A stretch of DNA of 64,000 nucleotides from DAIOEK01 sp963708715 (GTDB lineage: Bacteria; Chloroflexota; Anaerolineae; Anaerolineales; Anaerolineaceae): assembly GCA_963708715.1 (NCBI GenBank), contig CAVPSU010000001.1, positions 1,302,001 through 1,366,000 of the forward strand, in the 5' to 3' direction. Below, in pieces: positions 49,913 through 59,292 of this stretch. The notes under the pieces are model-generated. The model was not told where the DNA came from and searched no databases. It was given only the letters and a program-made list of their open reading frames with translations. Numbering within the stretch: the first letter of the stretch is position 1; the number at the start of each line of letters is the position of its first letter. Both the position numbers and the translations under genes were made by a program.

Positions 49913-51399
49913 GCGATCTCACTGATCTGACTCTGGTAGAATCCGCAACCCTTCTCCGGCAAGGCGATATCTCTAGTCGCGAGTTGACGAAAGCGGTTCT
50001 TGATAGAATCAGCCTCCTCGATTCGAAGGTCCATGCTTACCTGACACTTACGATTGAAGAAGCTCTTTTCCGCGCCAACCGGGCGGATTTTTTCTTTTCC
50101 GGGCATAGCCCAAACGATTCCAAGCCTCTTTCACCCTTATTGGGATTACCCATCGCGGTTAAGGATGTTCTTGCTTTGTCAGGCGTCCGCTGTACCTGCG
50201 GCTCAAAGATCCTCGAAAACTTTATTCCCCCCTATACCGCCACCTGTGTGGATAGACTGATTGAAGATGGGGTTGTCATTCTTGGGAAGACGAATACCGA
50301 CGAATTCGCGATGGGCTCCTCGACGGAAAACTCAGCCTTTGGTCCTACTCATAATCCATGGGATCTGGAAGCTGTACCCGGTGGTTCGAGTGGCGGATCA
50401 GCAGCAGCCGTCGCTTCCGGGATGGCGCTTGCAGCACTCGGAACCGATACTGGTGGTAGTATCCGTCAGCCGGCTGCGTTTTGTGGTTTAACTGGATTAA
50501 AAACAACCTATGGTCGCGTCTCTCGCTATGGATTGATCGCTTATGGATCGTCTTTAGACAGTGTGGGAACTCTCACCCGGACAGCGGCTGATTCTGCTCT
50601 CCTTTTCAGTGCGATAGCGGGGTACGATCCTCTCGATTCCACTTCTGCTCAACTACCCGTCCCGGAAATTCACCTACACAATTCGATCGATCTCAAACCA
50701 TATCGAATCGGAATACCTGAGGAATATTTTGTTGACGGGATCCAATCGGATGTGGAAAGTGCCGTTAAGACCGCGATCGCGACGTTTGAATGGATGGGCG
50801 CACAGGTTATCCCCATCCATTTACCTCACACCCGCTACGCGCTTCCGGTGTATTACCTCGTTGCTCCCGCCGAAGCTTCCGCCAACCTGGCTCGCTTTGA
50901 CAGTGTCCGCTATGGGCATTATCACCCTATGGAAACCTATATTGATCAATTTAAGGTTAGCCGCGGTGAAGGTTTTGGACCCGAGGTGAAGCGCCGTATC
51001 ATGCTGGGAACCTACGCGCTGTCAGCAGGTTATTACGACGCCTATTATGGACAGGCGCAAAAAGTCCGTACCTTGATCAAGCATGATTTTGAAGAAGCCT
51101 TCGAGAAAGTGGATGTAATCGCTGCCCCTGTCGCACCCACAACAGCCTTCAAGATAGGCCAGCATGGGGACGATCCGTTATCCATGTACCTGGAAGATAT
51201 TTTCACACTGCCAGCCAACCTTGCGGGGATCCCCGGTATCAGCTTTCCGGTAGGGCAAGATAGTTATCATCATCCCATCGGTATGCAATTGATGGGGAAA
51301 CCGTTTGATGAAATGACCCTACTGCAACTGGTGCATAGTTACCAGGTGGACACCTCCTGGCACACCTTAAGACCTGAATTAAATGGTATCACTGCCTAA
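49909..51399 (+). CDS. gatA: Asp-tRNA(Asn)/Glu-tRNA(Gln) amidotransferase subunit A
   Basis: A 496-residue amidase-signature enzyme that releases ammonia from glutamine for GatB. The catalytic Lys is in PIAVKDVLALSG, the Ser-cisSer pair in GGSSGGSAAAVASG and GTDTGGSIRQPAAFCG. The C-terminal region with SFPVGQDSYHHPIGMQLMGK is normal. Start overlaps the gatC stop. M3 peptidase follows after 32 bp, and gatB is the last gene of the same run, about 4.8 kb further on. Confidence 0.96.
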   Translation: MSDLTDLTLVESATLLRQGDISSRELTKAVLDRISLLDSKVHAYLTLTIEEALFRANRADFFFSGHSPNDSKPLSPLLGLPIAVKDVLALSGVRCTCGSKILENFIPPYTATCVDRLIEDGVVILGKTNTDEFAMGSSTENSAFGPTHNPWDLEAVPGGSSGGSAAAVASGMALAALGTDTGGSIRQPAAFCGLTGLKTTYGRVSRYGLIAYGSSLDSVGTLTRTAADSALLFSAIAGYDPLDSTSAQLPVPEIHLHNSIDLKPYRIGIPEEYFVDGIQSDVESAVKTAIATFEWMGAQVIPIHLPHTRYALPVYYLVAPAEASANLARFDSVRYGHYHPMETYIDQFKVSRGEGFGPEVKRRIMLGTYALSAGYYDAYYGQAQKVRTLIKHDFEEAFEKVDVIAAPVAPTTAFKIGQHGDDPLSMYLEDIFTLPANLAGIPGISFPVGQDSYHHPIGMQLMGKPFDEMTLLQLVHSYQVDTSWHTLRPELNGITA

Positions 51400-51431
51400 T
51401 ATTTCGAAAATTAATCTTAAGCGGAGAAATT

Positions 51432-53153
51432 ATGATAGCAAAATTACCAAAAACAACTGCGAACTTAATGAGCATGTCTTGGGATGACTTTGAATCTATG
51501 TACCTGGAGTTGGAGAAGAGCGAAGTCACCCGGGATAATGTGGATGGCTGGTTATCAGAATGGTCACGGATCTCGGAATGTGTGGATGAACAATACAATC
51601 GCTTATTGGTAGCCACTGCGATCAACACCGCTGATGAAGCGGCGGAGCAAAAAATGACCTCTTTCCTGGATCAGGTATTCCCAAATGCGATCACACATGA
51701 GCAAAACCTAAAAGAGAAATTGCTTGCCACCCGGCTGGAACCAGCTGGATTTGATATTCCGCTTCGGAACATGAATGCAGAAACGAAACTATACCGGGAA
51801 GAAAATTTACCCCTCCAAACCCGGGAACAAAAACTATCGAACGAGCTGGACAAAGTGTTGGGAGCTCAAACCACCGATTGGAATGGGGAAGAAAAAACGG
51901 TATACCAACTGGATCCATTCCGCCAAAATGCTGACCGTGCTGTACGTGAAAAAGCCTGGACAGCTATTATGTCCCGTCAATTCGCTGATCGGGATACCAT
52001 CAACCATCTTTGGGTAAATCAGCTGGAATTGCGTTTGAAGATGGCTAAAAACGCAGGAAAGCCAGATTATCGTTCCTATGTCTGGCAGAAGTATTACCGA
52101 TTTGACTATTCACCACAAGATTGTTTGAATTTCCATAGTGCCATTGAACAAGTTGTGGTTCCGGTGGTCACCAAACTCCTAAAGAGTCAGAAGGACAGAC
52201 TGGGAGTGGATATTCTACGTCCATGGGATATGGACCTTAAGGTATATGTTGACCCGCAGGGACGCCCTCCTCTGACTCCATTTCAAAATGTAGAAGAGCA
52301 AATTACCAAAACCCAGAATATCTTTAATCAGGTTGATCCTGTACTGGGCGGCTACTTCCGCCAGATGATCGATGGAAAACTCACCGATATTCCAAACCGG
52401 AAGAATAAAGCGCCCGGAGCATTTTGCACCGGGTACAACCTGGTCCGGAAACCGTTCATAGTTTGTAATTCTGTGGGCACCCACACGGATGTCACAACAT
52501 TGATCCATGAATCTGGACATGCATTCCATGTGTTTGAATCCTCGCATCTACCTTATATGCCCCAATTAAATGTCACTATGGAGTTTGCAGAGGTTGCATC
52601 AATGGGAATGGAATTGCTCGCGTCTCCATATTTGGGGGAAGAGTTCGGTGGATTCTATTCAAAGCGCGATGCGGCTCGGGCGCTGAGCGAGCAACTCATC
52701 ACCAGTTTGATCTTCTGGCCATATATGTCCGTGGTAGATTCTTTCCAACACTGGGTATATGAAAATCCAACTCTGGGCGCAGACCCGAACAAATGCGATA
52801 CTCAGTGGGGTAAGTTATGGGACCGTTTTATGCCAGACCAGGATTGGACAGGTTATGAGGAGTTTAAGAAAACCGGCTGGCACCGCAAGCAGCACATCCA
52901 CCAGATTCCATTCTATTATATTGAATATGGGTTGGCTCAGTTGGGCGCGGTTCAAGTGTGGGCAAACGCCTTGAAAAACCAGCATAAAGCGGTGAACGAT
53001 TATCGCCGCGCGCTTGCTTTTGGCGGTACCGTCCCATTACCGGTCCTGTATCGATCTGCCGGGGCAAAATTGGCATTTGATGCTACAACCCTGAAATCTC
53101 TGGTCGATCTGATGCTCTCTGAGATCGAGCGTCTGGATCAGATTCAACAATAA
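51432..53153 (+). CDS. M3 family oligoendopeptidase
   Basis: A 573-residue zinc metallopeptidase of the M3/oligoendopeptidase F type. The zinc site is TLIHESGHAFHVFE, with the third ligand Glu in MEFAEVASMGMELL. The helical N-terminal half (residues 1-330) forms the closed channel that restricts substrates to peptides of about 5-20 residues. It is cytosolic, with no signal peptide, and probably finishes peptide breakdown. CGGAGAAATT precedes the ATG; it is placed 32 bp after gatA and 12 bp before the chromate transporter gene. Confidence 0.92.
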   Translation: MIAKLPKTTANLMSMSWDDFESMYLELEKSEVTRDNVDGWLSEWSRISECVDEQYNRLLVATAINTADEAAEQKMTSFLDQVFPNAITHEQNLKEKLLATRLEPAGFDIPLRNMNAETKLYREENLPLQTREQKLSNELDKVLGAQTTDWNGEEKTVYQLDPFRQNADRAVREKAWTAIMSRQFADRDTINHLWVNQLELRLKMAKNAGKPDYRSYVWQKYYRFDYSPQDCLNFHSAIEQVVVPVVTKLLKSQKDRLGVDILRPWDMDLKVYVDPQGRPPLTPFQNVEEQITKTQNIFNQVDPVLGGYFRQMIDGKLTDIPNRKNKAPGAFCTGYNLVRKPFIVCNSVGTHTDVTTLIHESGHAFHVFESSHLPYMPQLNVTMEFAEVASMGMELLASPYLGEEFGGFYSKRDAARALSEQLITSLIFWPYMSVVDSFQHWVYENPTLGADPNKCDTQWGKLWDRFMPDQDWTGYEEFKKTGWHRKQHIHQIPFYYIEYGLAQLGAVQVWANALKNQHKAVNDYRRALAFGGTVPLPVLYRSAGAKLAFDATTLKSLVDLMLSEIERLDQIQQ

Positions 53154-53165
53154 ACTGGAGCTGTT

Positions 53166-53723
53166 ATGGAATTGCTCTGGCAAATTTTTCTCCTTTTTAC
53201 CCGGGTAGCCCTATTCAGTTGGGGAGGAGGTCCGGCTTCTTTGGCATTGATGCAGCGTGAAGTAACAAGCGTGGGTTGGGTGACCGCACCCGAATTCGCC
53301 GACGCCGTTGCCTTTGGCAACGCCCTCCCCGGTCCGATTTCGCCACAGGTTTCGGCTTTTATCGGGTACAAGCTGGCAGGTATCTGGGGGGCTGTTGTCG
53401 CGGTCATCGGTACGGTCGTACCAGCAACCATATTGATGCTCGTTCTGGTTGTCTTCTTCTATGGCATTAAAGACAGCAAAACGATTGCCGCCATGTTGTC
53501 TGCAGTCAGACCCGTAGTGGTTGGTCTATTACTTTGGACGGCTTATGAAATGGCTATGACTGTATTTAGCATCCGTAAACTTGGACCGTTGCAAGCTTTT
53601 ACAATCGGATGGGATAAATTACTGATCGCTTTGGCAGCCTTCGGATTATTGGTGTTTACCAAGATCAATCCGGTTTATATCATACTCGGCGCGGCAGGGT
53701 TTGGATTTGCCATTTATCGGTAA
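53166..53723 (+). CDS. Chromate transporter family protein, single CHR domain
   Basis: A 185-residue membrane protein with one CHR domain: LFLLFTRVALFSWGGGPASL, then GNALPGPISPQVSAFIGYKL, the signature loop of the family. Single-domain CHR proteins usually occur as two adjacent genes that make a heterodimer; here only one is present and the next gene is a nucleotidyltransferase. It may act alone or as a homodimer, and chromate export is not proven by sequence. GGAGCTGTT lies before the ATG, 12 bp after the peptidase gene. Confidence 0.85.
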   Translation: MELLWQIFLLFTRVALFSWGGGPASLALMQREVTSVGWVTAPEFADAVAFGNALPGPISPQVSAFIGYKLAGIWGAVVAVIGTVVPATILMLVLVVFFYGIKDSKTIAAMLSAVRPVVVGLLLWTAYEMAMTVFSIRKLGPLQAFTIGWDKLLIALAAFGLLVFTKINPVYIILGAAGFGFAIYR

Positions 53724-53769
53724 CCGGCATTTTTCAACCAATCGGGTGTGGGACCATAGGGAGAAACAG

Positions 53770-54786
53770 ATGAAAGAAACGCTGAAAATTGCAATACCAA
53801 TGGCTGGACTAGGCTCCCGTATGCGGCCGCATACCTGGTCAAAACCCAAACCACTGATTCAAGTCGCGGGGAAAACTGTCCTCGATCATCTGCTCGAGAG
53901 TTTTAAAACCCTGCCTGAACCGGATAATGTGGAGTTAGTATTCATCATAGGTTACCTCGGCGAGCAAATTCGCGAGTATATGGGAATCCACTACCCGGAG
54001 ATCAAGGCACATTTTGTTGTTCAGGAGGAAATGCTTGGACAATCTCAGGCATTATGGCTTGCGCGAGAATACCTCCACGGCCCAATGATCATGGTGTTTT
54101 CGGATACGTTGGCTGAAACTGATTTTTCCATCCTGGGTACGACCGACCTGGATGGGATCGCCTGGGTTAAACGGATGGAAGATCCACGCCGATTTGGTGT
54201 CGCCGAAATTAATGCGGATGGTTATGTGACCCGAATGGTGGAAAAGCCGACCGCCATGGATAACAACCGGGTAGTGATCGGTTTGTACTATTATCGAGAC
54301 GCAAAAATGATCATGTCTGCGATCCAGACTCAACTGGAGGTCGGTCGTACCTTTAAAGGGGAATACTTCCTTACCGAGGCTACCAACATCTACCTGAAAC
54401 ATGGCGCAAAAATGAAAACAATAGAAGTGGATATCTGGCTGGATGCGGGTACACCGGAAGCCATTCTGGAAACAAACCAATTCATGCTGGATCATGGGCG
54501 GGCAAACATTCCAGTTTTCAAACCTGATGCCAGCGTGACCTTGCATCATCCCGTCTATATACACCCCAATGCAGTGATCCGATCTTCTGAAATCGGTCCA
54601 TATACCTCGATCGCCAATGGTTGTACGATAGAAGGCAGTATTCTCAGCGACACGATCATTGATGAGAAGTCAATGATAAAAGCATCCGTGTTGAACAAGT
54701 CTTTAATAGGACGAAATGTTCAGGTAGAAGGTGCATCAGGCAGCCTGGATATCGGAGACACCTGTCGGGTACTATGCGAGAAATAA
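53770..54786 (+). CDS. Sugar-phosphate nucleotidylyltransferase
   Basis: A 338-residue enzyme of the glucose-1-phosphate thymidylyl/uridylyltransferase type. IAIPMAGLGSRMRPHTWSKP and KPLIQVAGKTVLDHLLES form the nucleotide and sugar-phosphate site, ALWLAREYLHGPMIMVFSDT carries the metal Asp, and YFLTEATNIYLKHGAKM precedes the EVDIWLDAGTPEAIL motif. The last 70 residues form left-handed beta-helix repeats (HPNAVIRSSEIGPYTSIANG). It makes an NDP-sugar from NTP and a sugar-1-phosphate; nucleotide and sugar are not certain. ATG 53770 is chosen to match the family N-terminus. Confidence 0.88.
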   Translation: MKETLKIAIPMAGLGSRMRPHTWSKPKPLIQVAGKTVLDHLLESFKTLPEPDNVELVFIIGYLGEQIREYMGIHYPEIKAHFVVQEEMLGQSQALWLAREYLHGPMIMVFSDTLAETDFSILGTTDLDGIAWVKRMEDPRRFGVAEINADGYVTRMVEKPTAMDNNRVVIGLYYYRDAKMIMSAIQTQLEVGRTFKGEYFLTEATNIYLKHGAKMKTIEVDIWLDAGTPEAILETNQFMLDHGRANIPVFKPDASVTLHHPVYIHPNAVIRSSEIGPYTSIANGCTIEGSILSDTIIDEKSMIKASVLNKSLIGRNVQVEGASGSLDIGDTCRVLCEK

Positions 54787-54989
54787 CCGTAGAATGCCTC
54801 TCCGAAGATAGTTACCCCCAGCGACCGATAGCGCTTGAGTGGGAGAACGAAAAATTGGAAATCCAATCCATCATTTCGCGCTCACGTCTACCGGATGGAT
54901 TGGTCTTTCGGGTAATAACCAACAAAGAACGGTTTTTTAAGCTATATTATCAGGAAGAGAAATCGCTCTGGTCAGGGCAGGAAGAATAA
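54774..54989 (+). CDS. Small conserved-looking protein, 71 aa
   Basis: Overlaps the end of the nucleotidylyltransferase gene by 13 bp. The sequence (ITVECLSEDSYPQRPIALEW, then VFRVITNKERFFKLYYQEEK, SLWSGQEE) has the strand pattern of DUF6504-like proteins, in which a short beta-barrel ends in a LYY-x-W motif. Function is unknown. The overlap, and the 30-bp gap to the aminotransferase gene, support a real, co-translated gene. Confidence 0.6.
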   Translation: MREITVECLSEDSYPQRPIALEWENEKLEIQSIISRSRLPDGLVFRVITNKERFFKLYYQEEKSLWSGQEE

Positions 54990-55019
54990 GCAATCCATTC
55001 TGCAAGTCAAGGAGATCGA

Positions 55020-56183
55020 ATGCGCGAATCGTACATTTCGAAACGTGTGGCGACACTCAAACCATCTGGGATCCGAAAGTTTTTTGACATCGCAGCAACC
55101 ATGCAGGATGTCATCTCATTGGGGATCGGGGAACCGGATTTCATAACACCCAAACCTATCCTGGAAGCGGGTATTCAATCGATCCGCAATGGGGATACAC
55201 ATTACACCTCTAATGCAGGGATTATGGAATTAAGGCAGGCACTCTCTGCCCATTTGGATCGTCTGTATGGGGTTACCTATTTACCCGAGTCCGAAATCAT
55301 ACTAACCGTGGGAGTTAGTGAAGCGCTTTATCTGGCGTTCACATCCATCCTGGAACAAGGTGACGAAGTGATCATTCCTACACCTTGTTTTGTCTCTTAT
55401 CAAGCTGAAGTTGTCCTTGCCGGTGGTGTGCCAGTTGAGATCCCCTGTCGTATGGAAAACCAGTTCAATCCTGACCCGGACGATATTGAAAGAGCCATCA
55501 CCTCACGCACGAAAGCCATTCTGATCGGTTATCCAAACAACCCTACCGGCGCCGTCGCCTCCAGGGAAGTACTGCTTCGAATCGCTGCATTGGCAGAGAA
55601 ACAAGATATCATCGTGATCTCAGATGAGATCTATGACCGTCTCGTATATGGGGTGGAGCATGTATGTTTCCCTGCTTTGGACGGTATGCGTAACCGCACC
55701 ATCTTACTGGGCGGTTTTAGTAAAGATTACGCCATGACTGGCTGGCGAATTGGGTACGCGGCTGCTCCGGCAGAGATCATCAAAGCCATGGTGCGCGTGC
55801 ATCAATACACCATCATGTCGGCTCCCACCATGAGTCAAAGAGCTGCGCTCGAGGGATTACTCCATGGGGAGAAACATGTTCAGGAAATGGTGGCAGAATA
55901 TGACCGCCGACGCACCTTCCTTGTTGCCGGACTTAATCGGCTGGGACTGACCACGGTTGAGCCGCATGGCGCTTTTTACGCCTTCCCGCGCATCACCGTG
56001 AGCGGACTGGATGAAGAGACCTTCGCCGAACGCTTGCTGCATGAAGAGAAGGTGGCATTGGTCCCCGGAAATGCGTTTGGCGCTGGCGGAGAAGGATTTG
56101 TCCGCATCTCGTATGCAACCGCGTTTGAAAAGATAGAAGAAGCCTTGCATCGCATGGAAAAATTCATGCGCCGGCAGGGATAA
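55020..56183 (+). CDS. Class I aminotransferase (aspartate/aromatic type)
   Basis: A 387-residue PLP enzyme. ISLGIGEPDFITPKPILEAG is the N-terminal substrate region, IGYPNNPTGAV and VISDEIYDRLVY the PLP-ring contacts, GGFSKDYAMTGWRIGYAAAP the PLP-lysine loop, and GEGFVRISYAT the carboxylate-binding Arg. This pattern fits the archaeal/Thermus-like aspartate or aromatic aminotransferases. It differs clearly from the HisC-like enzyme at 725-1825. AAGGAG is 6 nt before the ATG. It sits 24 bp before gatB. Confidence 0.9.
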   Translation: MRESYISKRVATLKPSGIRKFFDIAATMQDVISLGIGEPDFITPKPILEAGIQSIRNGDTHYTSNAGIMELRQALSAHLDRLYGVTYLPESEIILTVGVSEALYLAFTSILEQGDEVIIPTPCFVSYQAEVVLAGGVPVEIPCRMENQFNPDPDDIERAITSRTKAILIGYPNNPTGAVASREVLLRIAALAEKQDIIVISDEIYDRLVYGVEHVCFPALDGMRNRTILLGGFSKDYAMTGWRIGYAAAPAEIIKAMVRVHQYTIMSAPTMSQRAALEGLLHGEKHVQEMVAEYDRRRTFLVAGLNRLGLTTVEPHGAFYAFPRITVSGLDEETFAERLLHEEKVALVPGNAFGAGGEGFVRISYATAFEKIEEALHRMEKFMRRQG

Positions 56184-56207
56184 TTCATCAGAATTGCATA
56201 CTTTCTC

Positions 56208-57677
56208 ATGATCTGGGAACCCGTCATTGGTCTGGAAGTCCACACGGAATTAAAGACCGTTTCAAAGATGTTCTGTGGCTGTCCGGTGGTGGATGTTATT
56301 TTGGCATCGCCCAACACTGCGGTCTGTCCGGTTTGCCTGGGGATGCCCGGAGCATTACCTGTTCTGAACCGGCGGGCAGTCGAACTCGGAATTCGCGCAT
56401 CGTTGGCAATGGATTGCGAAATCAAAACCACCAGTATCTTTGCGCGTAAGAATTATTTTTATCCTGACCTTCCCAAAGGCTATCAAATCTCCCAATACGA
56501 AGAACCTCTGGCTGTCAATGGGCACCTAACTATTAAGACCAGCAAGGGGGAAAAGCTAATCCGCATTCGCCGGGCACATCTGGAAGAGGATACGGGAAAG
56601 CTGACCCACATTCAGCGCGAAAAAGATGCCTGCACATTGGTCGATCTAAATCGAGCCGGGATCCCATTACTCGAGATCGTCACCGAACCTGATATGCGGA
56701 CCGTGGAAGAAGCCCGGGAGTACTCTACCGCATTGCGGTCGATCTTGCGTTATATAGGCATCAGCACCTGCGACATGGAAAAAGGAGCCATTCGGTTTGA
56801 GGCGAATGTCTCAATTCGCCCAGAGGGAACGGATCTGTTAAATACCCGGACCGAGATCAAGAACCTGAACAGCTTTAAAGCGTTGGAGCGCTCGATCGCC
56901 TTTGAGATTCAACGTCAGATCCAGTTGGTAGAGTCAGGCGGACGGGTGATTCAGGAAACGGTAGGCTGGAATGATGCGGAAGGCTACACTTTTTCTCAAC
57001 GTAATAAAGAGGAAGCGCACGATTACAGGTATTTCCCGGAACCCGATCTCCCTCCTTTGGTGATCGATCCCAAATGGTTGGAACAAATCAAACGCGACTT
57101 GCCCGAGCTTCCGGAACACAAACTGATTCGTTTCATCCAACAATATCAATTAACTGAGTATGATGCACTCATTCTGTCGTCCGATCCTTACCTGGCAGAT
57201 TATTTTGAAGCTGTACTCAACACAGACAAGCAAATTCAAGCCAAAACTGCTGCCAATTGGATCACCGGTGAGTTGATGGGTCAAATAAATTCGGCCAGCC
57301 TGGAAACCGATCGCATCCCGATCCCACCCGCAGAGTTAGCTGGATTGATCCGGGTAACCGATGACGGGCAGGTCAATCTCAACACTGCGAAAAGTGTACT
57401 GGAAACAATGTTTACAACCGGTAGATCGGCTGATGAGATCATCGGTGAGAGTGGCTTGTCACAGATCGTGGATGAAACATATCTGCGCCAGGTGGTGGAA
57501 GAAACGATCAGCGAACATCCGAAAGAGTCTGCCAGTTACCTGGCAGGTAAAGAGAGCCTTTCCAACTGGTTTTTTGGTCAGGTGATGGCGAGAACCAAAG
57601 GTCAGGCATCTCCGGAGCTGGTGCGCAAGCTATTGAATATGGCTTTACAATCTTTGAAAGCTAAATCATCAGATTAA
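56208..57677 (+). CDS. gatB: Asp-tRNA(Asn)/Glu-tRNA(Gln) amidotransferase subunit B
   Basis: A 489-residue GatB, the tRNA-binding kinase/transamidase subunit. WEPVIGLEVHTELKTVSKMF starts the cradle domain, CGCPV and CPVCLGMPGALPVLN carry the zinc cysteines, RAHLEEDTGKLTH the Mg and ATP site, and NLNSFKALERSI the following helix. The C-terminal YqeY-like tail domain (about 330-489) binds tRNA. It ends the run that began with gatC and gatA, separated from them by five unrelated genes. There is no strong terminator directly after it. Confidence 0.95.
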   Translation: MIWEPVIGLEVHTELKTVSKMFCGCPVVDVILASPNTAVCPVCLGMPGALPVLNRRAVELGIRASLAMDCEIKTTSIFARKNYFYPDLPKGYQISQYEEPLAVNGHLTIKTSKGEKLIRIRRAHLEEDTGKLTHIQREKDACTLVDLNRAGIPLLEIVTEPDMRTVEEAREYSTALRSILRYIGISTCDMEKGAIRFEANVSIRPEGTDLLNTRTEIKNLNSFKALERSIAFEIQRQIQLVESGGRVIQETVGWNDAEGYTFSQRNKEEAHDYRYFPEPDLPPLVIDPKWLEQIKRDLPELPEHKLIRFIQQYQLTEYDALILSSDPYLADYFEAVLNTDKQIQAKTAANWITGELMGQINSASLETDRIPIPPAELAGLIRVTDDGQVNLNTAKSVLETMFTTGRSADEIIGESGLSQIVDETYLRQVVEETISEHPKESASYLAGKESLSNWFFGQVMARTKGQASPELVRKLLNMALQSLKAKSSD

Positions 57678-57725
57678 TTAGATGAAATAGGATGGACATC
57701 ACACCAGTTTCTGCCGTTAATCATA

Positions 57726-57754
57726 TTGACGGGTTTTAGTTCTTCCTGTATTCT
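57726..57754 (+). promoter_or_regulatory. gdhA promoter
   Basis: TTGACG (57726-57731), a 17-bp spacer and TATTCT (57749-57754), giving a leader of about 140 nt. The hexamers are the same as in the glgC promoter. Confidence 0.65.
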
Positions 57755-57830
57755 TTAAGTGTAGCATGGACAGGTGTCGAATATGATCTTATTGCAACTA
57801 ATTCAGTCGCAAGCATGTTCAGAATAACCG

Positions 57831-57860
57831 GCGGGCATTCCGATATGCCCGCGATTTTTT
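57831..57860 (+). terminator. Terminator hairpin in the gdhA leader
   Basis: GCGGGCAT (57831-57838) pairs with ATGCCCGC (57845-57852) around a 6-nt loop, then GATTTTTTT. It is downstream of the gdhA promoter and 40 bp before the ATG, so it can attenuate gdhA and also stop read-through from the gatB run. Confidence 0.75.
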
Positions 57861-57900
57861 TGTCCATTGCCCAAATTTCAATTCTTGAGAGGAGATACCC

Positions 57901-59187
57901 ATGGCAGTAACAACCAATGCGTTTGAAATGGCGCAGCGTCAGTTCGATCATGTTGCCGGTCTACTCAAGCTCGATCCGCAGGTGAGCGAAGTGCTCCGGT
58001 GGCCTGCCCGCGAGTATCACTTCCGCATTCCCGTCCGAATGGACGACGGAACCATGCGTGTGTTCAATGGTTACCGGGTCCAGCACAATGATGCCCGTGG
58101 TCCAAACAAGGGGGGTATCCGCTTCCATCCCTCTGAGACGATTGACACCATTCGCGCTCTGGCAATGTGGATGACTTGGAAATGCGCCGTCGCGGATATT
58201 CCACTGGGCGGCGGTAAAGGCGGAGTCGTGGTAGATCCAGCCACCCTCTCGGTAGCAGAAAAAGAAAGACTTGTCCGCGGCTATATGGACATCATGTGGA
58301 AGAATGTCGGTCCACGCCAGGATGTCCCCGCTCCAGACGTTGGAACCACCCCGCAGATGATGGGCTGGATGATGGACGAATACAGCAAGCTTGTCGGTCA
58401 GTATACCCCGGGTGTCATCACTGGCAAACCTGTTGGCGGCGGTGGATCACTCGGTCGCACCGAAGCGACCGGCTTTGGTGTGATCTACACCGTTCGCGAA
58501 GCCATGAAACAATTAAATCTCGATCCTTCCAAGTCGATTGCAGCAGTACAAGGCTTTGGTAACGTTTCCCAATATGCAGCGATTGGATTCATTGAAATGC
58601 TCAAAGGTCAGGTTGCCTGTGTCTCTTATTGGGATCGGGAAGATCGCACATCCTATACCGTCAGCAAGAAAGACGGAATTGATCCTCGCTTCCTGATGAC
58701 TATCACTGACCAGTATGGCTCCATTGACAAGAATAAAGCCCGCGACGCTGGATATGTGATCGAAGATGGCAATGCCTGGATATCCAAAGAAGCAGACGTG
58801 CTAATTCCTGCCGCCCTCGAAGGTCAGGTGAACGCGGAAACCATCGGAAAAGTTAGCAAACGGATCCGGGTCGTCGCAGAAGGCGCCAATGGACCTACCA
58901 CCCCGGAAGCGGACGAGGTCTTTAAGAGCCGCGGTGTATTTATGATCCCAGATTTCCTCTGCAATGCCGGTGGCGTCACTTGCTCCTATTTTGAAGGCGT
59001 TCAGAATGATATGAACTTCTACTGGACTCATCAAGAGGTGCTCGAGAAGTTGGATACCAAGATGACCCTGGCGTTCAACGGTGTCTATGATATGGCTACC
59101 AGGGAAAAAGTGTACATGCGTGACGCAGCCTATATGGTTGCCATCGCCCGTGTTGTGAAAGCCATGGAATTACGCGGCTGGAATTAA
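57901..59187 (+). CDS. gdhA: Glutamate dehydrogenase (Glu/Leu/Phe/Val family)
   Basis: A 428-residue enzyme that interconverts glutamate with 2-oxoglutarate and ammonia. GPNKGGIRFHP and WKCAVADIPLGGGKGGV hold the substrate-binding and catalytic lysines, QDVPAPDVGTTPQMMGWMMD the catalytic Asp, VQGFGNVSQYAA the dinucleotide-binding loop, and ADVLIPAALEGQVN the hinge. Length and the loop favour an NAD-linked hexameric enzyme; coenzyme is not certain. GAGAGGAGA lies before the ATG. Expression is probably set by the leader terminator at 57831. Confidence 0.95.
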   Translation: MAVTTNAFEMAQRQFDHVAGLLKLDPQVSEVLRWPAREYHFRIPVRMDDGTMRVFNGYRVQHNDARGPNKGGIRFHPSETIDTIRALAMWMTWKCAVADIPLGGGKGGVVVDPATLSVAEKERLVRGYMDIMWKNVGPRQDVPAPDVGTTPQMMGWMMDEYSKLVGQYTPGVITGKPVGGGGSLGRTEATGFGVIYTVREAMKQLNLDPSKSIAAVQGFGNVSQYAAIGFIEMLKGQVACVSYWDREDRTSYTVSKKDGIDPRFLMTITDQYGSIDKNKARDAGYVIEDGNAWISKEADVLIPAALEGQVNAETIGKVSKRIRVVAEGANGPTTPEADEVFKSRGVFMIPDFLCNAGGVTCSYFEGVQNDMNFYWTHQEVLEKLDTKMTLAFNGVYDMATREKVYMRDAAYMVAIARVVKAMELRGWN

Positions 59188-59224
59188 TTTCTGATATTAC
59201 CGGTTCACTTACCTCCTTCCGTGA

Positions 59225-59252
59225 AAGACCCCCGATATAATTCGGGGGTCTT
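59225..59252. terminator. Hairpin between convergent gdhA and gyrA
   Basis: AAGACCCCCG (59225-59234) pairs with CGGGGGTCTT (59243-59252) around an 8-nt loop. The stem is strong but lacks a long T-run (TTCGCAAT follows), so it is a probable terminator or RNA end-stabiliser. Confidence 0.65.
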
Positions 59253-59292
59253 CGCAATATTAATGCCTATTGATATTACATGGATGGTTTTG

